The notes below the pieces were generated by a model. That model searched no databases. It was given only the letters and a program-made list of their open reading frames with translations, and was not told where the DNA came from. The translations under genes were made by a program, and so were the position numbers. Shown here in pieces: positions 12,963 through 24,999 of a stretch of 64,000 nucleotides of DNA. Position 1 is the stretch's first letter, and each line of letters starts with the position of its first letter. This DNA is from Nectonema munidae. Its lineage: Eukaryota > Nematomorpha > Nectonematoida > Nectonematidae. The DNA is taken from positions 86,569-150,568 of the forward strand of contig JAUIRK010000844.1 in NCBI GenBank assembly GCA_030549495.1, in the 5' to 3' direction.

Positions 12963-13597
12963 TATTAAAATAAGAATAAACCCTCCGCTATGTAGAGTAA
13001 AATAAAATGATTAAAAACAAAACAACAAAATCAATTAATCATATACGGAATGTAAAATAAGTATGGAAATGTCATAAAATTACAAATAAGCACATACACA
13101 TGCGTATAAAAATGCAAAAAGAGGAATAGGAAGAAAAAAGAAAAATTCACATAATGTATGCAAAAGCACATTTGTTTTCTACATGATTGATCTATCTACT
13201 ATGCATGCAATTGAAGTATGATAAAAATGAGCAATTGAAGTATGATAAATGTAAATAAAAAGCTTGAATAGTGTTAAAATTATGTTTCAATTTTATAACT
13301 ATACACACGCATATACGCAAATATACCCACATCACGAAAATAAGAGATCCCGCATACCTACAAAAATGCAGAAAAGAGAAGAAGGAATTTACAGAGATTT
13401 TGGAAGAATAAGAAAAATCACTTTTGATTTGTTTTATTCTGAGCTTGTTTTCTACTGATCAATGGATCTGCAGTAACTTATAAAAGTGAAAAGTTTATAT
13501 GCTTTTAAAATAAAAAAACAAATTTTCATTTTAAATAGCTATTTGTTGTAAAAAAAAAGCCGCAAATGTAGAATTACAAATATGCGGGTGTTGACTG
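11791..13597 (-). mobile_element. Old Tigger element, left end not found
   Basis: The right terminus, read on the - strand, is CAGTCAACACCCGCATATTT beside a TA (13598-13599), a pogo/Tigger-type end. It lies about 630 bases upstream of the transposase start on the same strand, as expected. I could not find the partner end left of 11791, so the left limit given is that of the coding fossil. Confidence 0.75.
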
Positions 13598-13599
13598 TA

Positions 13600-14385
13600 C
13601 TAGTTTTTGTGATAAGCTTAGGAGGAAGTACATTTTAGGTGAAAATAAGTACTGAAAACGAGATTCGTATAAAACTCAGCGAAATATTTTTTTATTTAAA
13701 TCGATTAAAATTGGCCTGCAACGGTTACTGTTTAGCGACCTTTTCGTAGAAAAACTCCAAAAAGTTCATTCAAAAATCATTGAATTTTGCTCCCTTTTTA
13801 ATCATGGTGGATGTTATATTTTGTTAAACTATATCCCATATGTTGAAATTTTTTCGTACCATGGGCGTTAACTCAATTTTTATCGAACACTTTGCAATTA
13901 AATTGAGAGATATTTGAAGTTTTACTTGGCAATTTAAAATAACTACGTGATTAATTCTTTATCATTAAAGTTTTTCACATTTTTTGCTGAGATTTTAATT
14001 TCACTTTTTGATTTTAAATATTTTCAATTATGTCTTTTTTATTATAAAAATGTTATCCTTTACTTTCATCTATTTTTTCTAGACATAAAAATTTTGTGCT
14101 TGATTTTTTAAGCCTATACTTGTCCTTGTATTCTCTTACCTTATCCTACGATTTAGATAGATTGTAAGTAAACTTGTTAGTTAGTTAATTAACCAGAGTT
14201 AGGTTAAAAAGTAAGTTAGAGTTAGAGAGTTAGTTCGTTCTAAGCGATACAGCTCGTAGTTTAACTTTGTTTTGCGGATAGTTGTTATCAGGCGTAATTG
14301 TCGTAGGTGTAGACTCATTATTATCAGTGTGATTCTTTTTTCTATGTTTTGCGAATAGAAAAATTTGTGTGAAAGTGTAGGAATA
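13600..14385. promoter_or_regulatory. Upstream region of the shugoshin-like gene
   Basis: AT-rich sequence between the Tigger end and the first coding exon. Repeated GTTAGTTAG/GAGTTAGAG steps at 14175-14235 may belong to the 5' untranslated region. I see no certain TATA box or initiator. Confidence 0.3.
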
Positions 14386-14713
14386 ATGAATAAAGACGTG
14401 TATTCCTTTGAAGCGAGTTTGAATGATGACTCCTCCTTCACCGAACAACTCAAAAAGAAGAAAACGAACAAAAAGGGGAAGAGTGCGAACCCTAAAGGAA
14501 GCATCCGGGCCCGCAAAAGAAGAAAAAAGGCCGAAGAGTTTTTCAACGATTGCTTGAAAAAGGTGAAAATCGCCGAAAACAGCGTCCTGCACCACTCCTC
14601 CCTCCTGCTTGACAAGAACGAGAGCCTCAGCAAATCGATGAACCAGTCTTTGCATAATTCCACCACTTTTCAATCAAAATTCAGCAAAATCAAAAAAGCT
14701 TGTAAGCCCAAAG
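14386..14713 (+). CDS. Shugoshin-like protein, coding exon 1 (gene 14386-41136)
   Basis: First of five exons (14386-14713, 26159-26379, 38596-38830, 39515-39826, 41030-41136) that join in phase to 400 residues. Shugoshins guard centromeric cohesin by bringing PP2A to kinetochores. Exon 1 starts at ATG 14386 (MNKDVYSFEASLNDDSSF), is strongly basic (R-A-R-K-R-R-K-K, a likely nuclear signal) and ends FSKIKKACKPK before the donor AAAG/GTAAAT, phase 1. The shugoshin assignment rests on exon 2 (coiled coil with NNK) and exon 5 (SGO-like motif). Exon 1 is linked by strand, phase and the fit of its end to the region before the coiled coil; it has no domain of its own that I know. The following intron is 11.4 kb and full of transposons. 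If exon 1 belonged to another gene, the rest would still stand. Confidence 0.7.
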
Positions 14714-15744
14714 GTAAATTTTGCGTAAACTCATTTCATTCAGTCCCACCAAGATATGGACCTCATGTTTGTGTATCCACTTGCATGAGAGTTGGGGAAT
14801 CTTCGGCCTTTCAAGCTTTTTAAACGCTGCCTTGATTATGGTATTCGGTAAATTGCTTGAAAGCAATTGCTTGAAAAATTATTACTCGAACTATCAATTG
14901 CTCGAAGTACCGATTTCTCGAAATATCAACCTTGCTAGAAGTACCGATTTCTCGAAATATCAACTGCGCGAAAGGCAATAAACGGTATCCGTTAACAAGC
15001 GTTAAAAACATTATCTTAGGCGTTATTAAGCATTGACTAAGTATTATATAAACCGGTAAAAACAAGCGTTAATAAGCATTATATTAACTTTTTTTTCAAC
15101 AGTTTTCTTTGTTGGATTTTCATCATTTTATTTAGAAGCTTCAAACTGTAAAGATGGATTTAAGTTTTGTACAACGTGAAAAGGGAAAGAAGAAATTGTG
15201 TTTGGATCGATACTTATATATTACGGATGAATCAGTGAGCAATAAAATATATTGGAAATGTGAAATGTCTAAAAAAGGAAATGCTCTGCTCGTGTTATTA
15301 CTGTAGATCAGCGGTTTCCAAACTTTAAGCTATTAGGCCTCCCTTTCAAAAAAGATAGAATTCAGGGGCCTCCCCTATTATATTTCTCAAATTTTTATAA
15401 CTTTGCATTTTATGACAATCAAATACAATTTTTTTATCAATTTTTTAATATCTTGATTTTGAAATGTTAATATAATTTTTCTGCATTTTTTGTTTCTAGG
15501 TTTTTTATATACAATTTTTCCTTATAAATTTCTTTAGGTTATTTCATAATTTTTTTCCTATTTATAAAATATATTTTTTAAATAATAAAAAAAATGAAGG
15601 ACATTTTTGAAACATATATTTATGGTTTTATATTTTATTACTTTTTTACAATCTAAAAAATAAAAGATCTATATAAATTGGAAAAATTAATAAAATAAAA
15701 AAAGCTTGAAAGGACACTATCATTTATTTTTAGAAGGTTTAATT

Positions 15745-17570
15745 TCAATGTGATGAATGTGCTTGTTTATTGGAACACAGTTGTTCAAATCTAGGAGTCA
15801 TTGAAGACAGTGCTACGCGTAGCTTCTTTTCTACCCTCAAACGGGCTCGGTACTTAGATTTTATTGCAGAAAATCCACATTCACATACGTATGATGTTAG
15901 AAATGGTAACAAAATTCAATCCCCTTCGTTGATAGAGCATTATATTCTTCACATTGACTGGACCAAAATTCAATTAGAGATTCATTCTGAAATTTATATT
16001 TTAATGAAGTGTCACAAGATAACTCTATCAGCATTTCTTTTTCAAAAGTCGTCATTTCAAACTCTTCATTTATTTCATTGACAAATGGATTCGCCACCCA
16101 TTGGAACTTTTCGGAATTAAGATCTTTATTGAAATAAATTGAAAAATGGGACAACAAACCATTCAGATGTTCAATAAAAAGACCTTTGGTTACATTAAAG
16201 TTAAGACTGGAACAGAAATTATTTAAAAATGGAAACATATCAAATTGATTCTTTTTCATTTTCCATAGCTCTAATTTTTTCTTGAATGCTTTTATTTTGT
16301 CTATCTGAATGAAATAATGCATCTGTGCTCCTTACATCGATTTATTCAAAACACTTACTTTTCCAAAAATATCCACCAAATAGGCTAGTTTAACAAGAAA
16401 GCCGTCATTTCTAAACAAACCAGCTTCTTCATTATGATTTTCGTGCAGAAAGGTTGCAATTTCTTCTTTCAGATCAAACACTCTTTGAATTACTTTTGCG
16501 TGAGATAGCCAGCGCACTTCACAATAGTATATAAGTGAGGTATGATTACGCCCATATCATCATCACACAGCTTTGCAAACAATCTCGCTTTCAAAGGACA
16601 ATTTTTTTAACTTTTGTAAAAACGATACCCTGTTCTTCGCACATATTTTTTGAAACAAGAGCTGCTCTGTGAAACATGCAGTGCGTCCAGATAACTCCAG
16701 ATCTTTCATTAATGCTTGAAGACCAGATTTTTGTCCTGACATTGACTTTGCTCCATCTGTACAAAGTCCTACGCAGTTGCTCTACCTTATATCCTTGTCG
16801 TTAAAAAAAGTGTCAATTATATTGAAAATTTCTTTAGCAGTGCTTTTTTCAGTAATGGGTTTGCAAAACAATATATCTTCCATTATAACATTTTCTGCCA
16901 CATATCTAACATATGCAATTATATGAGCATCTTTAGCTACATCGACTTGCATGGCAAATTTTGAAGTACGCAGAATAATAATCAACTGATCACAAAGATC
17001 TTCAGATATATCAGATATTCTTCTACCAACTGTATTATCAGCGAGAGGAATTTCTCGTAAACGTTTGGCATATGATTTACCGAACATTGTTTCAACTATA
17101 TCAATTGCTGCCGGTAAAATTAGTGTTTCTCCTATAGTGTGTGCTTTCATACATTTTGCAATTCTATAAGAAACTTGATATGAAGCTAGCGCGGCATTTT
17201 ATGGAACAGAAACAAGTTTTTTGATTGCTTGCTTTTGATTTTTAAACTCACGAAGTTTGTTTTGAAAAAATTCTTTGGGCTTATCAACGTATTCAAAATG
17301 CACAGTTTCAAAGTGTTGCTTCAATTTGCAAGGTCTCATACTATCGGTTGCCAAAATTTTATTACATAATAAACATTTTGGTTTTTCCAAGCCATAATTA
17401 TTACAACGATATTTGTAAATCCTAAAAATAAGTATGATGAAGCGTATTTTCTTGTCTTGGGCCTCGGAGGAGTCGTACTGCATTTATTCCCATTCTTTTT
17501 TTCACTTACATTACCTTCAGCATTTTCATTATTAGTAGATTTTCTTTTATAAACGCACACAAATTTATCC
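15745..17570 (-). pseudogene. hAT transposase, ZBED5/SCAND3-like, broken
   Basis: From the N-terminus (about 17560) there is a BED-like zinc finger: C-L-L-C-N-K, then K-L-K-Q-H-F-E-T-V-H. Next come AHTIGETLILPAAIDIVETM and QVDVAKDAHIIAYVRYV, typical of Charlie-type hAT proteins such as ZBED5, SCAND3 and FAM200. After MRWLSHAKVIQRVFDLKEEI the final domain reads FLTSYVCECGFSAIKSKYR and ALSSMTPRFEQLC, the hAT dimerisation region, with the stop at 15745-15747. At least four shifts or stops divide it. One lies just before the dimerisation part, near 15900. Confidence 0.92.
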
Positions 17571-18115
17571 TATATTCTATAAAAATTAAAAAATTATATT
17601 TAAAAGCGTTACTATTGTAAAAATTTCCGAGAATATAGAGCAAAATTAAAGCCTGCTTTTATTATAGAAAATGGAAAAAATATTAACTTTTTCACTCAAT
17701 GACCAAAATACAAATGTGCGTAAATGAGGTGGGTGTATGTTTTTAAAATTTTTATCACACAAACATATACAGCAGACATGTTTCAAATCTCTATAAGTAA
17801 ATGCGAATGCTCTAAGAAGCAAGAAATTTAAAGGTTTCCCATATTTACTACAGGCGTCATAAAAAAGCACATTGTACAGATGTCTTAATTAAATTTGAGC
17901 CTGGTAGACGTGCTGTAAAAATTATGCTCTCGTGAAACTACATGCTTAAAGTTAAATCGGGTTAAAATAATATTTCAAATTAAAAAATGCATGAAAAGCA
18001 TACATATGTTTGATACAAAAAATTTCAAATATGAAGAAGGAAAAAAGGGGCATTCATGCCAAAAAGAGACGACATGTTAGTTTTTCTCCTTTTACTCTGC
18101 TGCGCCTCCCCTTAA

Positions 18116-18234
18116 CCCGTTAACGACCAGAATAATCAGACGATATCTAATGTAAAGCAGAAGATTTGTATTAAAGAGATTTGATAAACGCAGACGATTT
18201 TATTTTTGTAAAGTCTACTCTGGGCGTTAACGGG
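18116..18234. mobile_element. piggyBac-like MITE, copy 1
   Basis: A 119-base element bounded by TTAA on both sides (18112-18115 and 18235-18238), with inverted ends CCCGTTAACGACCAGA and CCCGTTAACGCCCAGA. It shares CAGACGATAT and AGCAGAAGATT with the copy at 35850-35979. It lies inside the hAT at 15309-18289. Confidence 0.85.
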
Positions 18235-19650
18235 TTAAACTAGTTCATGCCTCCGTTAGGAGGCGCGCCTCTCAGTTTGGAAATCACTGCTGTAGATGAT
18301 AGCATTATGAAACAAAGTGGAAGTCACAATCATGCAGGAGATGCTAGTGGAATTGAAGCTGCTAAAGTAATGGAGAAGGTAAAAGAAGATGCGACGAATA
18401 GTAGAGATACACCCCAATATTTTGTCTCATGTGCCTCCGCAGATGTAGGTTGTGATGCAGCTGTAAAACTTCCTACCGTAGAAAATATGAAAAGAACTAT
18501 TGGAAACACACGCACAAGTAAGAATTTTGGACATGCTTTGCCTAACAGTTCTCTCGATCTGGATATCTCTAAAGAGTTTACAACTACCAAAAAAGGAGAT
18601 TTATTTCTTATCAATGACTCAGGTCCAACAAATGCTCGGATTTTAATTTTTGCAACTCATAAGAATCTCGACATCTTAGTTCATTCGGAGCACTGGTATG
18701 CTGACGGAACTTTTAAAATTGCGCCTTCGATTTTTTGTCAACTCTATACAATACATGGTGTGAGATTGGGTAAAATTATGCCTCTTGTATATGCATTGTT
18801 ACCTAACAAAACTGAAGAAACCTATAAAAAAAAGTTCCTGGTGGCTTTAAAAGAAAAAATTCCTATATTCCAGCCTTTGACTATCATGATCGACTTTGAA
18901 CTGGCCATGGTAAAGGCACTTGAGCAAGAATTTCCAAGATCTGAATGGCGTGGGTGCTTTTTTTATTTTTGTCAGAGCCTATATAGAAAAATACAAGGAA
19001 GTGGACAAAAGACTATGTACGACACCAATCCTAAATTTGCTTATTATCTGCGTTGGCCTTTATACCTGTACAGAGTGTTGTGGAAACATTTGAATTTTTA
19101 ACAGAAAATTAAACTTTTCCAGTTGGACTTCAAGAAGTGATTGATTACTTTGAAGACTCCTATTTTCAAACACGAAATGTGGAACTGTTTCGTCTATTTC
19201 AAGGAGGGAATGCCGAAAACAAATAATGTTATTGAGGTATGGCAAAACAGTTTTCAACATCAACTAAGTACCTTAAAGCGAGAACAAAGCTTACAAGAGA
19301 TGGCAATTGAGCAATATGTGGCAGGTGTAAACGAAGTTGGAAGCAGGAAAAAATACCGTGATTGTACACAAAGATTACAAAATATTGTATCTCGTTATGA
19401 TGACACGAAAAGTGTTGAAGAATATTTAAGAAGTGTTGCTCACAATATTTCATATTGATAAGGTATCGAATAAATTTCCGCTTCATTTTTAATTGTAAAG
19501 CCAAATAAATTTATGAATTGTAACTTTTTTTAGATTTTTTTTGTTTTGCTTTTAATTGTAAAGACAAATGAACATATGAATTGTAAACTTCTTTCAATTT
19601 GTTTCGAGCAATTGATAGTTCGAGTAATAATTTTTCGAGCAATTGACCTG

Positions 19651-20735
19651 GAACCCTTGATTGTATATGTAACCGATGTGGACGCATGGATATTAATTTT
19701 ACTTATTTTTGTAATCAATTTTCAAAAATCAATTGATACTGAGTACCACTATGATAGAGCCTTGAATCAAAATGCCCTCTCAAAAAGAGCAAATAAAAAG
19801 TTAATCTCATTTTCCGCTATGTAATTTAGTTAATAAAATATTTTTTTAGTACTTTATAAAACTGCCATGTGTGTTACTATTTGGCGATATACTAAAAGAG
19901 AGAGTGTTTCGAATAAATTTTCCCTCAACCACACAATACCCCTTGAAATCATGTTGAGTCAAACCCATGCGGTTCGCTAACCCACCCCTCTTTATTGATT
20001 TGACTCTTTTGCGGAGATGCTTATTTATTTCTTTACTACTTTTCAAGCAAGGCAATTCGAACCACACATACTTCTAGTAAATATCCTTTCAAATAGAGTT
20101 TTCCATTCCTGGCTTTAAAAATATCAGAAGTTACCCTTTTACATACTCCCATTTATGTAAAAAGCGTGCTCTTATTTTCGTTTTCGAATTTATTACTTTT
20201 TAACAGAATAGCGAGGCGGAAGAGCTGTCAAACTATAATCCAAACATATGAACTAGGAATATAGTAAGATAGTTTGACAAATGTTTATAAAAAAGAATAC
20301 TTCGAGTCTATGAGTCTTTTTCGACTTGAGTCTAGCAGAAGGCCAAGGCAACTCCTTTTTGTGGTGAAGATGCAGAGAAAGGATAGGATTACTTATGAGT
20401 GACGATTTATATACATACATGTTAGTTAATATATTTTTATACGTAATCTTGTAAGGGTCAGAATATTGAAGGCATCACGTAGTAGGATATATTTTGGGCG
20501 AGGCAACAACTTAAATTTAATTAAGTTCCTTGGAGTACAATCAAGTTATAATATTATGTATTTGAAAAAAATGTGTAATTTGAAGGTCATATTAAATCGC
20601 TGCGTTCGAAATATAGGATCAATGGTTGAGTGTTTGTTTCTCGGTGCGCTCGAAACATAAGATCTAATCTATGTTTTATAAAGCTTTTACGAAATGTAGT
20701 TGAAGAATAGATGTATTCGATTCTGGGTGTATAGA
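19651..20735. other. No gene seen
   Basis: AT-rich intronic sequence (intron 1 of the shugoshin-like gene), no recognisable element. Confidence 0.5.
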
Positions 20736-20932
20736 GAATGAATGATAGATAGATAAATAGGTCAATAGATACATAGATATAAAAGATAGATACATAGATA
20801 TATTAAAGGTAGATACATAGATATATAAAAGATAGATACATAGATATATAAAAGATAGATACTCAGATAGTTGGATAGATACATAAATAGAGAGTTAGAT
20901 ATAAACATAGATCGATAGGTACATAAATATAA
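20736..20932. repeat. GATA-type microsatellite
   Basis: Imperfect GATA/ATAGATAC tetranucleotide array with units such as GATAGATACATAGATATA repeated several times. Confidence 0.9.
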
Positions 20933-21059
20933 TGAAAATTTCAATCAAAAATTTGTGGGTAAACTATATTTTTTGTATATAAATTATTGTTGTCATATCC
21001 TTGATGGTGAGTGCCACAAACCTGAAATTTAATGGCCGGAAAAATCTTGCTCTTGAAGA

Positions 21060-22953
21060 GCAACATAAAGTATGTTTCAACATAACGGAAACATGGTCTC
21101 TTTAAAAAAACCTACTTTTTCAAAAGTCTGTCCCTGACTTTTATTGATAATGAGTACATAAGACAATCTGAGTGGAAACTGAATACGCTTAATTTGAAAA
21201 GGAAGATTTGTATCGTTAGGAGATAGGGAAATTCTAGGAATCAAAACATTTTTTCCACAGTTAACACCACTAAGAATGTGACAGTCAGTTGTATTATCCA
21301 TTAATGTACATATTTTAAGACGGGTTCAATTACAGACACCATCTTTAAGGATAAGATTTCGAAGAAGCATTACGATATATCCTACTTTTAAAATGAGCTT
21401 ATGTGGTGGCATGCCAGGTGGTGTCAAGGAATTGATAAATTTCATTGGATAAAGCTCGATTTCTTCTTGATCATCTGTAACAACAGAGTCAGTACTGTAA
21501 TATATTTTAGATTCGTCCGAAAGTTGATGTAATACTTGTTTGCAGTGGCGTAACCATAAAAATTGCTGCTCGGGTGGGTCATAAATTTTGCGCCCCTTTT
21601 TATTTAAAAAAAATTGGTTAAAAATGCATAAAACTTTATTTATTTATAAATTAGTTTTATATAAATGCTTATATGCTTTAATATGAAAATAAAAAAAACT
21701 GAAAAATTTATTTATTACATACAAATATTCATTTTCAACTTTTTATAGATGAACTTTTCTAGCTTTTTTGTTAGCAAACTCTTTAATAACTTCGTCAAAA
21801 ACTTTTTTCATGTCTCAGATTTGTTGTGTATGCATGTTTTTTTGTGTTTGTCAAATGAAAATCTCTTACAACACAAACTGTTATAAAGATCTTAACATCA
21901 TATTGATTGCAATATATGAGTGATTTCAAAATATGCCGCCCCTAAAAATGTGCCGCCCGGGGCGGACCGCCCCCACCTAGTTACGCCACTGCTTGGTTGA
22001 TAATTGTAAAGTGTCTTCTTTGGTTGGAGTTAAAATGACTTTGTCTGCAACGTTAATACCATCATCATTAAAAACAGAAGTAATGATGTTATCACTTTTT
22101 GATAATACACATTCATTTGGTATCTCAATACAATATTTGAAAGGGTTGTTATAGTTAACAGGTAGTAGCCCATTTCCCACAGAAAGAAGAAATTCAGAAA
22201 AGCGGGTGTGTTGTTGGGCGGGCCTCATGTTGGTGTGGAGTTGAAAGACCTTAACTAAAGGCCAGATATAAGAACTTTTCAAGCATGTTTCAATAATTTG
22301 GGCGGTGTTTCCTCTTTTGACAACAGATAAGGTTTGATGGAAATCTCCACCAAGAAGAATAATTTTTCCAGCAAAGGGTACACTACTGTTACAGATATCT
22401 CTAAGCATTTTATCAATTTTCTTCAAGAGCGTATTTAGGAATCATGTTTTGGTCTTCGTCAAAAATTTTGATATCTTGCTTACGGATAAATTCGGCATGT
22501 TTGCTATTTGGTTTGATATTTTACAGGTTGCATTATCTAAAATAGGAACGGGTAACTTAAAGAGAGAATGAACAGTTCTGCCTTTTTCTAACAAAGTGGC
22601 AGCAATTCCTGTCCAAGCACAAGTAAGGACATTCAAATTACGAGCAATAATTTCTTTAATGCTGTAGTTATATGTAAAAGTCTTACCTGTGCCTCCTGGA
22701 CCATCAAAAAGAAAACATTAGCTGAAGATTTGTCATTTCTTTATAAGGAACCAATGACTGAATCAGCAACAGAAATCTGTTCAGCGTTAAGCATAGTTCT
22801 TATATTGGCAGCTTCTTCCCTTGCTTGCTGAATGTTGGGTAGATCTTCAATTAATGTTTCTTTCAAAGTTGGAAGTCCAAAATCAATGAGTGTCTTACCA
22901 AATTCTTCGAGAATACTTTGAATTTTTCCGAGTGCAGATTGCTCAGCTTTCAA
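21060..22953 (-). pseudogene. Helitron PIF1-type helicase part, broken
   Basis: The helicase begins near 22780 with LNAEQISVADSVI. The Walker A loop FFFDGPGGTGKTFTYN lies near 22690-22730. TCAWTGIAATLLEKGRTVHS follows (motif Ia), then a Walker B variant IFDEDQNMIPKYAL near 22440. FAGKIILLGGDFHQTLSVV is motif III. The hAT MITE follows. The last block, IQFPLRLSYVLIINKSQGQT, is the final PIF1 motif near 21160. Several frame breaks are present. It rides in intron 1 of the shugoshin-like gene on the opposite strand. Confidence 0.9.
21543..21991. mobile_element. hAT MITE inside the Helitron helicase
   Basis: A 449-base element with inverted ends CAGTGGCGTAACCATAAA and CAGTGGCGTAACTAGGTG. The target copies CTTGTTTG and CTTGGTTG differ by one base. 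The right end has GC-rich GCCGCCCGGGGCGG. Confidence 0.9.
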
Positions 22954-24999
22954 ATCAGACTCTCATACTGGATCATATACAAACGAAAGGTTTGCCACAA
23001 ATGAGAAGGATTACTTGGCTGACCATGGATCAAAATAAAAGAAAATGAATTTCTTATTTGTGAAGGGGATGCAATCTCCGCCAATTCTGTCATAGTGCAA
23101 ACCCACAAACTGTCATCTACTAATAAATTACGTGCAATACAGGCTTCCCTAAAAGTTGAATAAACAGTTCCATTATATGTTTTTAAATACTCATATGATG
23201 TAGCACTAGGTACTTGCAAAAGTAGAATGACAAGAAAGTATCTCTCACCCTCTCTAATACTTGCATTATGCATCCTACTTACTACCTTTTCACCACCACG
23301 CTATCTGATTGCCCATTTTTTCTCCGTACTTTTGAAGACATAATGATATGGAATATCGGTGTATAGGTACTGTCTGGCGTTTTCATTATTTTGATTGACG
23401 TCAAACCAAGCAATTAACAGTGTATGTTGAGCTCTAGAAGGGGCGGGATTTTCTTCGCTTTCTCTAAAATAAATTCTTTGTTGATTAGGAAGATGTAATG
23501 GAAGTCTGCTAGTGTTATGCCTTTGTGTGTGCATAGGAAATGCAAATAAACGCCAAGATGCTTCAGGAGGAGAAACATATCTGTCAACTAAATATGTTTT
23601 AATTTCATCATGATCAATACGTTCATTAATTTCAACATGAGCAGTGGCATGGCCTTTGTAAAGATATTTAACACTTTTAATAGGAACACAAGCTTCAAAA
23701 TTTATATGAGCGTTGTATTTCTTACATAGAAAGGGGTTATAAGGGACAACCCATCTGTTGTCTAATTCAACATTCCTGATAGTGACTGTGCGGCCATTAT
23801 CTGGTCTAAAATATAAAGGATAGCCATTATTATTGGATGGTACGCTGATTAAAATCTTTGAGATATTCTTTAATGCAAGTTCCATCTTGAATACATTGTG
23901 ATGAATTGTTCAAATGTCCACATGGACCATCGATCATGCAAGATTTAATTATTTCATATAGTTCGGGGTCCTCTTGAGGATCTGGAATTTGTGCCGATAT
24001 AAGTGTATCAATGTCATCTGCATTATACAATTTAAAATCATTACTTAGATGCAAGAGCATGTGGACATGAGGAAGTCCTCTTTTTTGGAACTCAATAACA
24101 TCTACATGGCCACAAATAACACCAAGAACCACATTCCTTAAAGCTTCAACTTTTAGTTTGAAAACGCGTGAAACCAAATCGGGTCTGCGAGAAGCAGTTT
24201 GATCTGGAAATAAATTTCCAACAATTTTTGACCATTTTGGGGTACATGTAAAAAAAGATCAGGTTTGCCATTTTTAGCGACAGGCGCCATCACGTCAAGA
24301 TATAATTGATGCATTTGATGGTAAACGATTTCCTTGCTTTGCAATTTGTTCCTGTTCTTTCTCAACATCAGCCATGTGTCTGTAAGCTGCAGCATACAGC
24401 AAAACTCTGTTCAATACACTTTGAATTATTTCCATAACATCTCTTCCACAAGCAAAATTCGATGGATTTGCCAATCTGATATTCAATACAGTTGCTGGCT
24501 CAATAGTGTACAATGGACTGAAATTAGGTGTTTGATTTTCAAGTGCACCATATCTATGATGTACCTGTCCACAAATCCTGAAACATGGAGTACCACTTCC
24601 AGCTGGTGGACGTAAACTTGCAAAACAAAAGCATTATTATAGATTCCTATGTTTTTACGGAAATGTCTTGCTTTTGCATAATCACGTAAATATAAATCTT
24701 TAAGCTCTTGTAGAAAGTCTTGAAGAGAGCTATTTACCCTGAACACAACACTTGAATGATTCCGTTGGAAATTTTGTAGAATTTTTTTGAAATATATTTG
24801 TTATTGTTTCGCTATCTCTTTTTCTTTTATTCTGCTTATAAATATGATCATTTTTAGGGTTAGGATGATTTGTATAGAAACATTTAGAAGCGCCTTGCAT
24901 ATTGTAGTCATAAACATTATGGCTTGTTACATTAACATCATTTGTAAAAAAAACTTTTAGAAGTGGTTTGGCTAGGTGCGTTTTGCAGTATTGCGTCAT
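22950..24999 (-). pseudogene. Helitron Rep (HUH nuclease) part, broken
   Basis: Right to left on the - strand: Helitron_like_N with YTIEPATVLNIRLANPSNFA, then NGKPDLFLHV, then EFQKRGLPHVHMLLHL containing the HUH-type His-x-His motif (near 24060). Next is NAHINFEACVPIKSVKYLYK, then KGHATAHVEI. In most Helitrons the last part runs YLYKYVYKGHD with the catalytic tyrosines; here four residues seem to be missing, so at least one Tyr is lost. The segment EASWRLFAFPMH and the later YFLVILLLQVPSATSYEYLK are well kept. About five frame breaks separate these blocks. Confidence 0.9.

Larger units (their letters stand above)
15309..18289 (-). mobile_element. hAT transposon (Charlie/ZBED5-like), complete ends
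   Basis: It begins CAGCGGTTTCCAAACTTTA and its other end reads CAGTGATTTCCAAACTGAG. The perfect 8-bp target duplication CTGTAGAT flanks it (15301-15308 and 18290-18297). The target lies inside the FLYWCH coding part of a MULE. It encodes a - strand transposase fossil and carries a piggyBac-like MITE at 18116-18234. Confidence 0.95.
15154..19458 (+). pseudogene. FLYWCH-MULE transposase, split by a hAT
   Basis: ATG 15154 opens a FLYWCH zinc finger (F-V-Q-R-E-K-G-K-K-K-L, then Y-L-Y, then I-Y-W-K-C). The hAT splits it just before the HNH part (SGSHNHAGD, near 18330). A MULE-type DDE domain follows: HWYADGTFKIAP holds the first Asp, LTIMIDFELAMVKAL the second, and WRGCFFYFCQSLYRKIQ the C/H-rich stretch. 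The C-terminal part (19141-19458) has YFKEGMPKTNNVIEVWQN, the usual end of this family. A one-base shift precedes the hAT and another lies near 19085-19140. The frame on each side of the hAT is otherwise open. Confidence 0.92.
14855..19650 (+). mobile_element. MULE (Mutator-like) transposon, interrupted by a hAT
   Basis: Inverted ends with CAATTGCTTGAAAAATTATT and ACTCGAACTATCAATTGCTC lie at about 14862-14907 and 19606-19650. The left end also has two direct copies of GTACCGATTTCTCGAAATAT (14906 and 14940). Inside is a FLYWCH-MULE transposase on the + strand. Of its 4.8 kb, 2981 bases are the later hAT at 15309-18289, so the original was about 1.8 kb. I could not define the 9-bp target duplication. 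The element lies in intron 1 of the shugoshin-like gene, about 140 bases after the exon 1 donor. Confidence 0.85.
21060..24999 (-). mobile_element. Helitron, ends not found
   Basis: The - strand carries a RepHel-type coding fossil in the order N-terminal domain, HUH Rep, PIF1-type helicase. A hAT MITE (21543-21991) interrupts the helicase. I could not identify the 5' TC end right of 25000 or the 3' hairpin-CTRR end left of 21060, so the limits are those of the coding fossil. Confidence 0.85.

Noticed and set aside
14199-14673. Two open frames on the - strand opposite shugoshin exon 1
   Set aside because: They are shadows of the exon: the + strand frame has the splice donor, basic composition and in-phase partners.
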